Position numbers and translations under genes: made by a program
Part shown: one piece after another, positions 18,437 through 26,806 of the stretch
Layout: each line of letters opens with the position of its first letter
Numbering within the stretch: position 1 is the first letter of the stretch
From: Tardiphaga sp. 709
Lineage (GTDB): Bacteria > Pseudomonadota > Alphaproteobacteria > Rhizobiales > Xanthobacteraceae
NCBI RefSeq assembly: GCF_032401055.1
Contig: NZ_CP135529.1
Coordinates: forward strand, 4,462,501-4,526,500
Length of the DNA: 64,000 nucleotides
Direction: 5' to 3'
Notes under the pieces: model-generated
Databases searched by the model: none
The model's input: the letters and a program-made list of their open reading frames with translations, nothing else
What the model was told of the DNA's origin: nothing

Positions 18437-19528
18437 TTACTTCGATGCTGCCAGCACCGGATAATCCGTGTAGCCCTTGGCGCCGCCGCCATAGAACGTC
18501 GCCTTGTCGGCCTCGTTCAGCGGTGCGCCGGTCTTCAGGCGCTCGACCAGATCCGGATTCGAGATGAACGGCTTGCCGAACGCGATCAGGTCAGCAGCGT
18601 TCGTTTCGAGAACTTTGTTGGCGAGCGCGAGGTCGAAGCCGTTATTGGCGATATACGTTCCACTGAAACGTTTGCGCAGGCTGGCATAATCGAACGGCGC
18701 GTTGTCACGCGAGCCGCCGGTCGCGCCTTCAACGACATGCAGATAGACCAGCTTCTCGGCGCTGAGCCCGTCAGTGATGTAGTCGAACAGCTTTTGCGCC
18801 TGCGTGTCGGCGGCGGCATCGTTGGCCGGCGTCACAGGCGAGATGCGAATGCCGGTTCTGTCGCCGCCGATTTCCTTGGCAACTGCCGCGGCCACTTCCA
18901 GCATCAGTTTGGCGCGGTTCTCGAGTGAGCCGCCGTAGGCGTCGGTGCGCTTGTTAGTGCTGTCACGCGCGAATTGCTCAAGCAGATAACCATTGGCGCC
19001 ATGGATCTCCACGCCGTCGAAACCGGCTTCGACCGCATTGGCTGCGCCGCGTGCGAAACTGTCGATGACGCCTTGAATTTCACCCAGCTCCAGCGCGCGG
19101 GGTTCCGAGACGTCGGTGAAGGTATTGTTGACGAAAGTCTTGGTGTTGGCGCGGATCGCGGAAGGCGCCACCGGCGCGCCGCCATTCGGCTGCAGGCTGA
19201 CATGCGAGATGCGGCCGACGTGCCAGATCTGCATATAGATATGACCGCCCTTGGCATGCACGGCCTCGGTCACCTTCTTCCAGCCAGCGATCTGTTCCTT
19301 GGTGTAGATGCCCGGGACGTCCTGATAGCCTTGGCCTTGCTGCGACACCGGCGTCCCTTCCGTCACCAGAAGGCCGGCGCTGGCACGCTGGCTATAATAT
19401 TCGATCGCCAGCGGGTTCGGCACGTTGCCAGGCAATGCGCGATTGCGCGTCAGCGGTGCCATCACCGTGCGATTGGTCAGCGTGTTCGCACCAAGCTTGT
19501 AGGGTTCGAAGAGTTTGGACGTGCTCAT
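18437..19528 (-). CDS. Alkene reductase, Old Yellow Enzyme family (NemA/XenB-like)
   Basis: 363-residue FMN-dependent (alpha/beta)8-barrel reductase that uses NAD(P)H to reduce enones, nitroesters and N-ethylmaleimide-type electrophiles. Diagnostic segments are NRTVMAPLTRNRA near the N-terminus, QIWHVGRISH (about residues 100-109) and VEIHGANGYLLEQF with the substrate-binding His/Asn pair (about 172-185), then DAYGGSLENRAK. Length is standard. ATG 19528; its message ends at the hairpin 18391-18415. The 180-bp region upstream (19529-19708) separates it from the co-directional DUF1993 gene and has no clear operator. Confidence 0.93.
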   Translation of the reverse strand: MSTSKLFEPYKLGANTLTNRTVMAPLTRNRALPGNVPNPLAIEYYSQRASAGLLVTEGTPVSQQGQGYQDVPGIYTKEQIAGWKKVTEAVHAKGGHIYMQIWHVGRISHVSLQPNGGAPVAPSAIRANTKTFVNNTFTDVSEPRALELGEIQGVIDSFARGAANAVEAGFDGVEIHGANGYLLEQFARDSTNKRTDAYGGSLENRAKLMLEVAAAVAKEIGGDRTGIRISPVTPANDAAADTQAQKLFDYITDGLSAEKLVYLHVVEGATGGSRDNAPFDYASLRKRFSGTYIANNGFDLALANKVLETNAADLIAFGKPFISNPDLVERLKTGAPLNEADKATFYGGGAKGYTDYPVLAASK

Positions 19529-19708
19529 GATGAATGATCCAGTCGATGAAAGGTGAAATCGAATTGGGCATCATGCAGCGCATTGGCAATACCGCTGCGC
19601 TGCATGTCGTCGGTTCAGGATAAAACGATCGTGGCAGTGATGGATTGAATGATCATGATCTCTCCATCGGCCTGCGTGCAGTCGAATATCCTGCGGTGAC
19701 AGCGCGGC

Positions 19709-20212
19709 TTACTGCGCGCCGAGGAAGTCGCGCTTGCCGACGTCGATGCCGCACATCCGCAGGATGCCGTGGGCAGTGGTGACGTGGAAATAGAAGCTCG
19801 GTAGCGAGAAGCTGGTGAGGAATTGCTGGCCGGACATGGTGGTGGTCTTGCCGGGGCCGGTGGGGAAGGTGATCTCCCGGGTCTCGCCGCCGTCGAATTG
19901 GGCGGGCTTGTAGTTCTTCAGGTAATCGACGGTCCTGCCGATTCGCTGCTGCAATTCATCGAAGGTCGTTTCGGTATCCGGCACCGCCGGCACTTCGCTG
20001 CCGGATAGGCGCGCGCTGCCCTTGGTGGCGAAATCGCAGGAGAGCTGGATCTGCCGGCTCAGTGGCAGCATGTCCGGGAAAAGTCGCGTGCCGAGCAGGA
20101 CGGCGGGCTCGATCTTCTCTGCGGCAGCATAGGCTTCGGCCTTTTTCAGTCCAGCGGACAGACTGGCCAGCATCTGTAGATAGGCGGGCACGACGGAATC
20201 ATAGAACGGCAT
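19709..20212 (-). CDS. DUF1993 family protein
   Basis: 167 residues from ATG 20212; a longer frame to 20245 exists, but the family begins close to MPFYDSVVPAYLQML and an AGAG stretch precedes this ATG. The protein is all-helical with the DUF1993 pattern (LSAGLKKAEAYA, LFPDMLPLSRQIQLSCDFA, LPSFYFHVTTAHGILR). The function is unknown; the fold resembles the DinB/YfiT four-helix proteins with a possible metal site. It lies upstream of the Old Yellow Enzyme gene on the same strand. Confidence 0.82.
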   Translation of the reverse strand: MPFYDSVVPAYLQMLASLSAGLKKAEAYAAAEKIEPAVLLGTRLFPDMLPLSRQIQLSCDFATKGSARLSGSEVPAVPDTETTFDELQQRIGRTVDYLKNYKPAQFDGGETREITFPTGPGKTTTMSGQQFLTSFSLPSFYFHVTTAHGILRMCGIDVGKRDFLGAQ

Positions 20213-20335
20213 GAGGATGCTCTTTTGTGATGCGTTTCGAGGCACAGCGCGGCAGGTCGAGAAAGATGCTGTTGCATGGAGTTGGGGCGCGGCTGGCTGA
20301 TTTCAACCGCCCCGGCCTCACAAAAGAGAAGAAAT

Positions 20336-21571
20336 TTACCGCCCGGATTTCAGCGCCGCCAGCAATTCAGCCGTCGGCCAGGAGTCCGCGGGCAGGCCGA
20401 ACTTGACCTGCATGGCCTTCACCGCGGTGCGGCTCTGCTGGCCGAGGATGCCGTCGATCTTGCCGACATTGAAGCCGCGCTTCACCAGCAGTTGCTGCAG
20501 CTCGCGCAATTCAGGATGTGACAGCTGCGCGACAGGGGCGGAGGGCTGCCGCATCTTGGAGGCGCCATTGATGCGGGTGGCGAGATAGGCTGCTGTCGTC
20601 GAATAGATCAGCGAATTATTCCATTCGGTATAGGCGGCGAAATTCGCATAAGCGAGGAAGGCGGGGCCGTGCCGTCCCATCGGCAGCAGCAGCGATGCCG
20701 GCATGGTGTCGTTCGGCAGTGGCCGTCCGTCGGGATAGCTGACGCCGAATGACGCCCATTTCGCGCGGGGCAACTGGATGGTGAGATCGGCCTGATCCCA
20801 CGGCACGTTGTCGGTGACCCGCACCTCCTGCAGCCACGGTTCGCCGCGTCGCCATTTCAAACCGGTGGAAATATAGTGAGCGGTCGAGCCGATCACGTCG
20901 GCGGGGCTGCGCAGCAAATTGCGATGGCCGTCGCCGTCATAGTCCACGGCATAGTTGAAGTAATGCGTCGGTAGAAACTGCGTCTGGCCGAGTTCGCCGG
21001 CCCATGAGCCGATCATCTCGGCGGGCGACAGATCGCCGCGATCGATGATCTTCAGCGCAGCGATGGTCTCGTCCTGAAACATCTTCGAGCGCCGGCAGTC
21101 ATAGGCCAGCGACACCAGCGAACGGAGCGTCTGCAGATTGCCCATCTGCACGCCGAAGTCGCTCTCCAGTGCCCAGAACGCCGCGATGACGGCAGGCGGC
21201 ACGCCATATTCCTTCTCGGCGCGCGCAAAGGCTGCGGCATTCGCCTTGATCTTGAGTTGCCCGTTCTGCATCCGGTAATCCGCCGCCATGCGGCCGGCGA
21301 ATTGCGTGAACAACTGCCCGAATACGCGCTGCCCGCGGTCGCGATTGACGATGCCTTGGTCGTAGACAAGGTAGGGTGAGGCCTCCGCCATCGCGCGCTG
21401 TGATACGCCGGCGGCGACGGCCTGCTGCTTCAGGCCGGCAAGGAATTGATCGAAGCTCTGGCCGTTGTGACAGGACGCTGCGCGCTGCGCGGAGGCGGGG
21501 GAGGCGAGGGCGATCAGGGCTGATGTTGCGAGCAGGATTACAAATCGAATCGACATAAAAATTCGCAGCAT
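20336..21571 (-). CDS. Lytic murein transglycosylase (MltB family) with peptidoglycan-binding domain
   Basis: 411 residues from ATG 21571, with AAGGG upstream; an in-frame ATG five codons later (MSIRFVILLATSAL) begins the signal peptide proper, cleaved after SASA/ASA-like PASA. The catalytic glutamate is in AAFWALESDFGVQMG and the MltB pattern continues with SWAGELGQTQFLPTHYFNYAVD region and GSTAHYI. The last ~60 residues are a PG_binding_1 domain (LRELQQLLVKRGFNVGKIDG). It cleaves glycan strands in the periplasm during wall growth. No lipobox is visible, so it is probably soluble. The HNH gene upstream is unrelated. Confidence 0.92.
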   Translation of the reverse strand: MLRIFMSIRFVILLATSALIALASPASAQRAASCHNGQSFDQFLAGLKQQAVAAGVSQRAMAEASPYLVYDQGIVNRDRGQRVFGQLFTQFAGRMAADYRMQNGQLKIKANAAAFARAEKEYGVPPAVIAAFWALESDFGVQMGNLQTLRSLVSLAYDCRRSKMFQDETIAALKIIDRGDLSPAEMIGSWAGELGQTQFLPTHYFNYAVDYDGDGHRNLLRSPADVIGSTAHYISTGLKWRRGEPWLQEVRVTDNVPWDQADLTIQLPRAKWASFGVSYPDGRPLPNDTMPASLLLPMGRHGPAFLAYANFAAYTEWNNSLIYSTTAAYLATRINGASKMRQPSAPVAQLSHPELRELQQLLVKRGFNVGKIDGILGQQSRTAVKAMQVKFGLPADSWPTAELLAALKSGR

Positions 21572-21587
21572 GAAGGCCCTTTCGGTC

Positions 21588-21616
21588 GTCATGCCCGAGC
21601 CTGTCTCGGGCATCCT
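21588..21616. repeat. REP-like palindrome (ATGCCCGAG/CTCGGGCAT)
   Basis: ATGCCCGAG (21591-21599) and CTCGGGCAT (21605-21613) are perfect arms around CCTGT, within the GTCATGCCCGAG...CTCGGGCATCC context common in Bradyrhizobium intergenic spaces. It lies between the transglycosylase start and the HNH gene end. Confidence 0.7.
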
Positions 21617-21625
21617 TATGGACAG

Positions 21626-22525
21626 TTATTGTTTGAAGCAATTGTCGCGATGCCAACCTAAGAAATGTGGGTGCGGCCGCTGTGACGTTCGTTGAGGCGG
21701 AAGCGCATGGCCATTCTTGTTGACTAGAGCGCGGACGCTCTCAAAATCATTCACGTGACGAGAAATGAGGATTTCAAGTTCGTCGGAGAGGCTAATCAAT
21801 CCACGGTCGAACATCCAATGAGCTGTACCTGAAAGAGCGATCCCATTGTTGATGATGTCGGGGCCATTTGCTTCCACTGGCTTAATATGGGCCGCGTCTA
21901 CTTCGGCGCGGCCGCCACCGTTAATAAGCTTGAGTCCCGTCACAGAACAGCGTCGGTCGTAAGCATCCAGAATGACGCGACGAAAGGCGCGGTTTCGGAC
22001 GATTCTCGAGGTGAGGTAGTTCAGCCGATCCCGCGTTTCTTCGAAGACGAAGGGCGCTTGCACCTCGTCGAATTGTGGGGTCGCTGAGATGTCACCAATT
22101 CTTGGCAGTATTTGAACGCTCTCATCGAGCCCCAGCGCTACAATACGTTCAAAATCTGTTGGACTAACCGGCCGCACGGCAGACTGGGCTCGACCCGAAA
22201 TCCGACCTTGTTCGTTTAGGACGCCACGTTCAATGACGCCGCCAGCATCGTTGAAGGGGACAGGTGTCGCGAAATCGAGGTAGCTCGATGGTTCGATTAG
22301 TGCGAGATACATGCCTGCTGCTGAAGGGTCTGGGATAATCCGCTCAACCTTGGCAATGGCAAAGTAGCCACGTGTCGCTTCGACTTTGCGCGGTTCGTAA
22401 TAGATGATCCAGTCGCCAACGAAGGTCTGTGCCCGGCTGAGGTACTGACTCGGAAATTGATACTGCTCGGCCGGGCTGTCGTCGTAGATCGAATCTGTGC
22501 GGTGAATGAAAACCCCAAATCCCAT
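21626..22525 (-). CDS. HNH endonuclease with possible EVE/PUA-like N-terminal reader domain
   Basis: 299 residues. The C-terminal part is an HNH_2-type nuclease: C193 in RRCSVTGLKL, H213 in VDAAHIKPVEA, N226/N227 in IINNGIAL and H236 in GTAHWMFDRG. The N-terminal ~120 residues contain DWIIYYEPRKVEATRGYFA and AKVERIIPDPSAAGMYLALI, which read like the compact beta-barrel (EVE/PUA-like) domains fused to HNH nucleases in modification-dependent restriction enzymes; this is inference from pattern. Base composition is visibly lower in G+C than the genes on both sides, which suggests transfer. No methyltransferase is adjacent, as expected of a type IV-like enzyme. ATG 22525 is clear. Confidence 0.75.
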   Translation of the reverse strand: MGFGVFIHRTDSIYDDSPAEQYQFPSQYLSRAQTFVGDWIIYYEPRKVEATRGYFAIAKVERIIPDPSAAGMYLALIEPSSYLDFATPVPFNDAGGVIERGVLNEQGRISGRAQSAVRPVSPTDFERIVALGLDESVQILPRIGDISATPQFDEVQAPFVFEETRDRLNYLTSRIVRNRAFRRVILDAYDRRCSVTGLKLINGGGRAEVDAAHIKPVEANGPDIINNGIALSGTAHWMFDRGLISLSDELEILISRHVNDFESVRALVNKNGHALPPQRTSQRPHPHFLGWHRDNCFKQ

Positions 22526-22572
22526 GCGATCTGTATAGCACGGCTTTTTCTACTGCAAAGGCTCAGGGCGCC

Positions 22573-24018
22573 TCACAACTCCCGCGCATTGCTGAACGCA
22601 AAGCTCGACACCCTCCGCGTGTTTTCGTCCAGAATCAGACTCCGCGTGATCGGCGGCTCGGCGCGCTGGCTGCAGTTTTCGCGCTCGCACAGGCGGCAGT
22701 TGACGCCGATCGGCGTGCCTTCGGCCTTTTCCAGATCGATGCCTGCCGAATAAGCGAGCTTGCCGGCATGGCGGATCTCGCAGCCGAGGCCGATAGCGAA
22801 GCGCGGTTGCGGCTGCGGGTGTGGTGCCGCCGGCCTGCGCAGCGTCTGCGCAATGGAAAAGTAACGGCCTCCATCGGGCAGTTCGATCACCTGGCTCAGC
22901 AAACGGTCCGGCGTGTCAAAGGTCGAGTGCACGTTCCACAGTGGACAGGTGCCGCCGAATTTCGAGAACGGGAAGGTGCCTGACGAGAACCGCTTCGACA
23001 CGTTGCCGGCATTGTCGACGCGCAGCATGAAGAACGGCACGCCGCGCGCATTCGGCCGCTGCAGCGTGGTGAGGCGATGACAGATCTGCTCGAAGCCGAC
23101 ATTGAAGCGCTGGCCGAGCACCTGCACGTCATAGCTCAGCGCTTCAGCGGCGGTATGGAACGCCGCATAGGGCATCAGCGCCGCCGCTGCAAAATAGTTG
23201 GCCAGTGTGATGCGATAAAGTCGCCGCGTCGTGTCGTCGAGAGGGCCGGCGCGGCCGACGATGCTCTCGAAATTTGACGAGCACTCGACGAGACCGATCT
23301 GGAACGCGACCTGAAAGGCGCGGCCGGGCGCATCGACCATTTCCGAGATCAGCAATTGCCGGCGATGTCGGTCGAAACGTCTGAGCGTCTCGCGCATCAC
23401 GTCCACCGGCATGATGCGGGTGACGATCGAATATTTGTCGCGCAGTCGCGCGCTCAGTGCCGCAAACAGGTCTTGCGACGGCACGTTGATCTCGTCGCGC
23501 AGGCCTTCGGCGGCCGCTTCGAGTTCGGGGAAGTAATTGCGGTTGGCCTCGATCAAATCACGCACGCGTTCGATCGGATTGGCTTCGAATGGCGCGCCTT
23601 CATGCCGATCGGCCATTTGCGCCGCCACCATGGTCTCGCCGCGCCGCGCTTCGGTATAGGCCGCATAGAGCCGCTGCAGCGCATGCGTGACGCCGGGACA
23701 GAGTTCAGCGAGATCGCGCAATTCCTGTTTCGGCAAATCGATCTGGCGAAACAGCGGATCGGAAAAGATCTCGTTCAGCTCCGCGAAGAAGCGATCTTCA
23801 TCAGCCGTCGCGAGATCGCGGAGATCGAGGTCATAGGTCTCGGCGAGGCGCAGCAGCAATTGCGCGGTGACCGGCCGCTGGTTGCGCTCGATGAGATTGA
23901 TGTAGCTCGGCGAAATCCCGAGCCCCTCCGCCATCTGGGTCTGGGACAGGCCCTGTTGCTGCCGGATCCGCCTGAAGCGCGGCCCCACGAACAGCTTCTT
24001 GCCAGACTCGCCCGCCAT
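22573..24018 (-). CDS. Xre-type regulator with IrrE-like domain (ScfR/RamB/PccR family)
   Basis: 481 residues from ATG 24018; a TTG three codons earlier is less likely. Residues about 10-65 are a Cro/CI helix-turn-helix (IRQQQGLSQTQMAEGLGISPSYINLIERNQR). The middle holds an ImmA/IrrE-like region (DRHRRQLLISEMVDAPGRAF, then AAALMPYAAFHTAAEAL) without a clear HEXXH. The C-terminus has the DUF2083-type cysteine group NCRLCERENCSQRAEPP. This is the short-chain fatty acyl-CoA responsive family that controls propionyl-CoA, glyoxylate or acetate genes. It is monocistronic and divergent from the DUF4170 gene. Confidence 0.88.
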   Translation of the reverse strand: MAGESGKKLFVGPRFRRIRQQQGLSQTQMAEGLGISPSYINLIERNQRPVTAQLLLRLAETYDLDLRDLATADEDRFFAELNEIFSDPLFRQIDLPKQELRDLAELCPGVTHALQRLYAAYTEARRGETMVAAQMADRHEGAPFEANPIERVRDLIEANRNYFPELEAAAEGLRDEINVPSQDLFAALSARLRDKYSIVTRIMPVDVMRETLRRFDRHRRQLLISEMVDAPGRAFQVAFQIGLVECSSNFESIVGRAGPLDDTTRRLYRITLANYFAAAALMPYAAFHTAAEALSYDVQVLGQRFNVGFEQICHRLTTLQRPNARGVPFFMLRVDNAGNVSKRFSSGTFPFSKFGGTCPLWNVHSTFDTPDRLLSQVIELPDGGRYFSIAQTLRRPAAPHPQPQPRFAIGLGCEIRHAGKLAYSAGIDLEKAEGTPIGVNCRLCERENCSQRAEPPITRSLILDENTRRVSSFAFSNAREL

Positions 24019-24038
24019 CCGCGCCAATTCCTGGTTCC

Positions 24039-24229
24039 CCGAGTCACCACTCGGTCGTTAATTGTGACAAAATTGACAAAATGACATTTATTACAATCGT
24101 GATGTTACATTACATCACCATTCAAACACAAGGCATCTGGCGGTTTTGTCTGACATGGCGTTATCTGTTCACACGGTGAATGCATCGCATGTCACGAATG
24201 TCGATATAAGGAATGAACAGGAGCACGAC
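24039..24229. promoter_or_regulatory. Divergent promoter region of the ScfR-type regulator, with repeats
   Basis: AT-rich compared with its surroundings. CCGAGT-CACC-ACTCGG is a perfect hairpin at 24039-24054, just ahead of the regulator start. TGACA occurs three times in tandem at 24065, 24074 and 24082 (steps of 9 and 8). GTGATGT (24099-24105) and ACATCAC (24112-24118) are perfect arms around TACATT. These are plausible binding sites for the regulator on its own gene; which one it uses cannot be told from sequence. Confidence 0.5.
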
Positions 24230-24439
24230 ATGTCACACGGTAGCAATTTCTGGGTCATCGGCGGCGAGTTCGGTTCGATGAACTTCCACAAGCTGGTTGA
24301 AGGCTCGGCCCAGGTGCAGGGCCCGTTCAAGACGCGCAAGCAGGCCGAAGAAGCCTGGAAGACCGTGTCGGAAGAGAATCGCCACCGTGCGGGCGTCCGC
24401 TTCTCCATCGTCGAAGAGCCGAGCCGCCAGGTCGCTTAG
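24230..24439 (+). CDS. DUF4170 family small protein
   Basis: 69 residues from ATG 24230, with CAGGAGC 8-14 bases upstream; the longer frame from 24146 crosses the promoter region and is rejected. It shows the DUF4170 pattern: FWVIGGEFGSMNFHKL, then GPFKTRKQAEEAWKTVSEENR and RFSIVEE. Function unknown. It is divergent from the ScfR-type regulator. Confidence 0.85.
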   Translation: MSHGSNFWVIGGEFGSMNFHKLVEGSAQVQGPFKTRKQAEEAWKTVSEENRHRAGVRFSIVEEPSRQVA

Positions 24440-24683
24440 GACCGACGAGTCGCCTGAAGCTGAGATCGGCGCCAGTGCCGCCGGATCGCCTCAAGCCTGT
24501 CGCTGATTTGCCCATAAGAAGACGTCCAAGGATATCAGCGGCCTCATCCGGGAAACCGGGTGGGGCCATTGATGCGTTTAGCGGCCAAGCCTCTGGAAAC
24601 AAACGGCCTTTCCGGCACTCGTGGTTACTGATAGGTTACTGCCCGGTGGATGGCGCGCTCAGGCAGCCAGAAAGAGGTCCAGC
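24440..24683 (+). other. 244-bp intergenic stretch, nothing recognised
   Basis: No supported gene or strong terminator was seen. Several short GC-rich inverted repeats occur but none is followed by a T run. Confidence 0.5.
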
Positions 24684-25232
24684 GTGGCGAGTAACGGGAC
24701 GAAGCCTGTCGAGGAAGCCAGGCCGCAGCGGCTGCGCGACGCGTTGCGTCAGGCCCGCATCGAGGCGGCCGATCGCACCGGTGTCGTCGTCGAGTTGCGC
24801 GATGCCGAAGTGGCGCGGCTGGAGATCCTCAATGAAGCGCTCGATCCGCTGTTCGCCGAGATCCCTGTTGGCATTGAGATGTTCGACCGGGGCATCAGCC
24901 AGGGCGACACGCCGCGGCTGTGGATTGACATGGTTGCCCATGTCGCCATGGGCCGCGACAAGCGCATGTATCGCTTCGTGCAGGACACCCGCCACGGTCG
25001 CGTGGTGCTGGCCGAGGCGCATGACGTTCCGACCATCGTAAAGGCGGTCACCGACTATATCGCGCGCCGCATGATTGAGCGCGAGCACGCGCTGGTGACA
25101 ATGCCGGCGCCGGAGGTGCCACCGCCGGTGAAGAAGCCGCACAGCCGGTTCTGGAGTTTTGTGTTCGGTGTGATTGTCGGCGTCGTGGGACTATTTGCGC
25201 TCGCGCTGTTCGTGTCTGTGCGCGGACATTAG
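24684..25232 (+). CDS. Conserved-type hypothetical protein with C-terminal membrane anchor
   Basis: 182 residues from GTG 24684, which has AAAGAGGT upstream; other frames over this span lack starts with ribosome sites. I recognise no named domain. The body is a mixed helical/strand cytoplasmic domain (DPLFAEIPVGIEMFDRG, TPRLWIDMVAHVAMGRDKR, GRVVLAEAHDVPTIVKAVTDYIARR). A Pro-rich linker (APEVPPPVKKP) precedes one membrane helix, FVFGVIVGVVGLFALALFV, at the very end. It is therefore a probable tail-anchored inner-membrane protein. It converges with the phosphoesterase gene 5 bp downstream. Confidence 0.75.
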   Translation: MASNGTKPVEEARPQRLRDALRQARIEAADRTGVVVELRDAEVARLEILNEALDPLFAEIPVGIEMFDRGISQGDTPRLWIDMVAHVAMGRDKRMYRFVQDTRHGRVVLAEAHDVPTIVKAVTDYIARRMIEREHALVTMPAPEVPPPVKKPHSRFWSFVFGVIVGVVGLFALALFVSVRGH

Positions 25233-25237
25233 TCACG

Positions 25238-26122
25238 CTACACCAGCAACGTTCGCGTCAGCTCATGCACCATATTGCTGCCCCCGAAGCCCCGCACGGT
25301 TTGCTCGCAGCGCCAGCGCTCGCCGTCGCGTTCGATGGCGAACAGATTGTAGGCGGCTGCTGGCTTGTGGCCGTGTGCAACCGCTGACGCCGACGGCACT
25401 CCGATGGCAGGAATGCGCCGCTGCGGGCCGTCGAACCACATGGTCGAGTGAATGTGGTCATGACCGTGCAGGATCAGCTCGACGCCGTGGCGCTTGAGTA
25501 TGGCCTGCAACGCATCTGAATCCGTCAGTCGCTTCATCTTCTGCTTTGAGCGCAGCGGATGATGAATCAGCAATACGCGAAACAGATGCGCTTCTGCGAG
25601 AGCGCCAAGCATAAGGTTGAGTGCCTTGAGCTGCGCGTCACCGAGCGAGCCCGTCGCCATGAACGGCGCAGTCGGCACGCTTGAAGACACGCCGATCAGT
25701 GCCAGCGGGCCGCGGATACGCAGAAACGGAAAGCGCATATCGGGGGTGCCGTCACTGCGCATATAGTCGCCGAAGGTTTCCGCAAAGCGCTCCGGTGCCC
25801 CGCGCACATAGGCGTCGTGATTGCCGGGGGCCAGCGAGACCTTGTCCGGTGTGCCGACGCTTTCGATCCAGCGGCGCGCACGCGGGAATTCGGCATCCAG
25901 GGCGAGATTCACGAGGTCGCCGGTGACGGCAATATGGTCCGGCTGCTGCGCCTGCATGTCGCTGACGATGACATCCAGCATGTCGCGGCGGTGGATCAGG
26001 TGCCGGTTGCGCCGCCAGTTCAGGTAGCCGAGCACGCGCTGCCCCAAGAGCTCGCGCCATTGCGGCTCCGGCATCGGCGGAACATGCGGATCGGACAGAT
26101 GGGCGAGGGTGAAAGCGGTCAT
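25238..26122 (-). CDS. Calcineurin-like metallophosphoesterase
   Basis: 294 residues with all metal-binding motifs of the family: AHLSDPHV near the start, VTGDLVN, APGNHDAYV, LLIHHPL and LHGHDHIHS. Such enzymes hydrolyse phosphate mono- or diesters (cyclic nucleotides, lipid phosphates) with a two-metal centre; the substrate cannot be told here. ATG 26122. It is convergent with the tail-anchored protein and divergent from the Nudix gene, whose promoter lies in the 138 bp between them. Confidence 0.9.
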   Translation of the reverse strand: MTAFTLAHLSDPHVPPMPEPQWRELLGQRVLGYLNWRRNRHLIHRRDMLDVIVSDMQAQQPDHIAVTGDLVNLALDAEFPRARRWIESVGTPDKVSLAPGNHDAYVRGAPERFAETFGDYMRSDGTPDMRFPFLRIRGPLALIGVSSSVPTAPFMATGSLGDAQLKALNLMLGALAEAHLFRVLLIHHPLRSKQKMKRLTDSDALQAILKRHGVELILHGHDHIHSTMWFDGPQRRIPAIGVPSASAVAHGHKPAAAYNLFAIERDGERWRCEQTVRGFGGSNMVHELTRTLLV

Positions 26123-26260
26123 GAGAAGCGATCTGCCCCTGCGCGTATGTGAACAAGCCGGCTCAATGCGCCCTCATGCCTGTGAAATCCCTGCATGTTT
26201 TGGCAAGGTGGGGCATATGACGCAAGCACCCACCGTGTCGCCAGCCAGGAATTTGCCGCG

Positions 26261-26749
26261 ATGACCTCACCGACGTTGCGGCAGCGGCTGGAGCCGACCT
26301 TGCGCAAATTCGTGCATCTGTATTTCCGCTTCGCGCGCGGCATGACGCTGGGCGTCCGCGCCGTGGTGCTCGACGCCGACAATCGCGTGTTTCTGGTCCG
26401 GCATACTTATGTCACCGGCTGGTATCTGCCCGGCGGCGGCGTCGAGGTCGGCCAGACCTTTCGCGAGGCGCTGGACATGGAGCTGCGGGAAGAGGGGCGC
26501 ATCGAACTCACCGGCGAACCGGTTCTGCATGGTGTGTTTCTCAACAGTCACGTCTCGATCCGGGATCATGTGGCGGTCTATGTGGTCAGGCAGTTCCGGC
26601 AGGACCGGCTGCCCGAGCCCAATCGCGAAATCGCCGAAACCGGTTTCTTCGCCCTCGATGCCCTGCCTCACGACACCACCGAGGGCACGAGGCTGCGGCT
26701 GGCCGAGATCTTCGACGGCAAGCCGATCAGCGCCACCTGGCGGGTCTGA
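26261..26749 (+). CDS. Nudix-family protein with altered Nudix box
   Basis: 162 residues from ATG 26261 (AGGAA 8-12 bases upstream). The Nudix box region reads GGGVEVGQTFREALDMELRE then EGRI. Compared with the GX5EX7REUXEEXGU consensus, the first glutamate is Gln and the arginine of RE is Met; the EE pair that binds metal is kept. The family normally hydrolyses nucleoside diphosphates linked to another moiety. The altered box may mean a different substrate or weak activity. A GNAT gene follows 57 bp downstream in the same direction. Confidence 0.82.
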   Translation: MTSPTLRQRLEPTLRKFVHLYFRFARGMTLGVRAVVLDADNRVFLVRHTYVTGWYLPGGGVEVGQTFREALDMELREEGRIELTGEPVLHGVFLNSHVSIRDHVAVYVVRQFRQDRLPEPNREIAETGFFALDALPHDTTEGTRLRLAEIFDGKPISATWRV

Positions 26750-26806
26750 TCCCGTCCGCCCGGGCAATGGACCGCGCGCCCGCCAAATGCTATCCCGCCT
26801 CCCGAC

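Noticed and set aside
22525-22573. HNH gene plus ScfR regulator as an ImmA/ImmR phage-defence module
   Set aside because: The regulator is a full-length ScfR/RamB metabolic type without a clear HEXXH protease motif, and it differs in base composition from the HNH gene.
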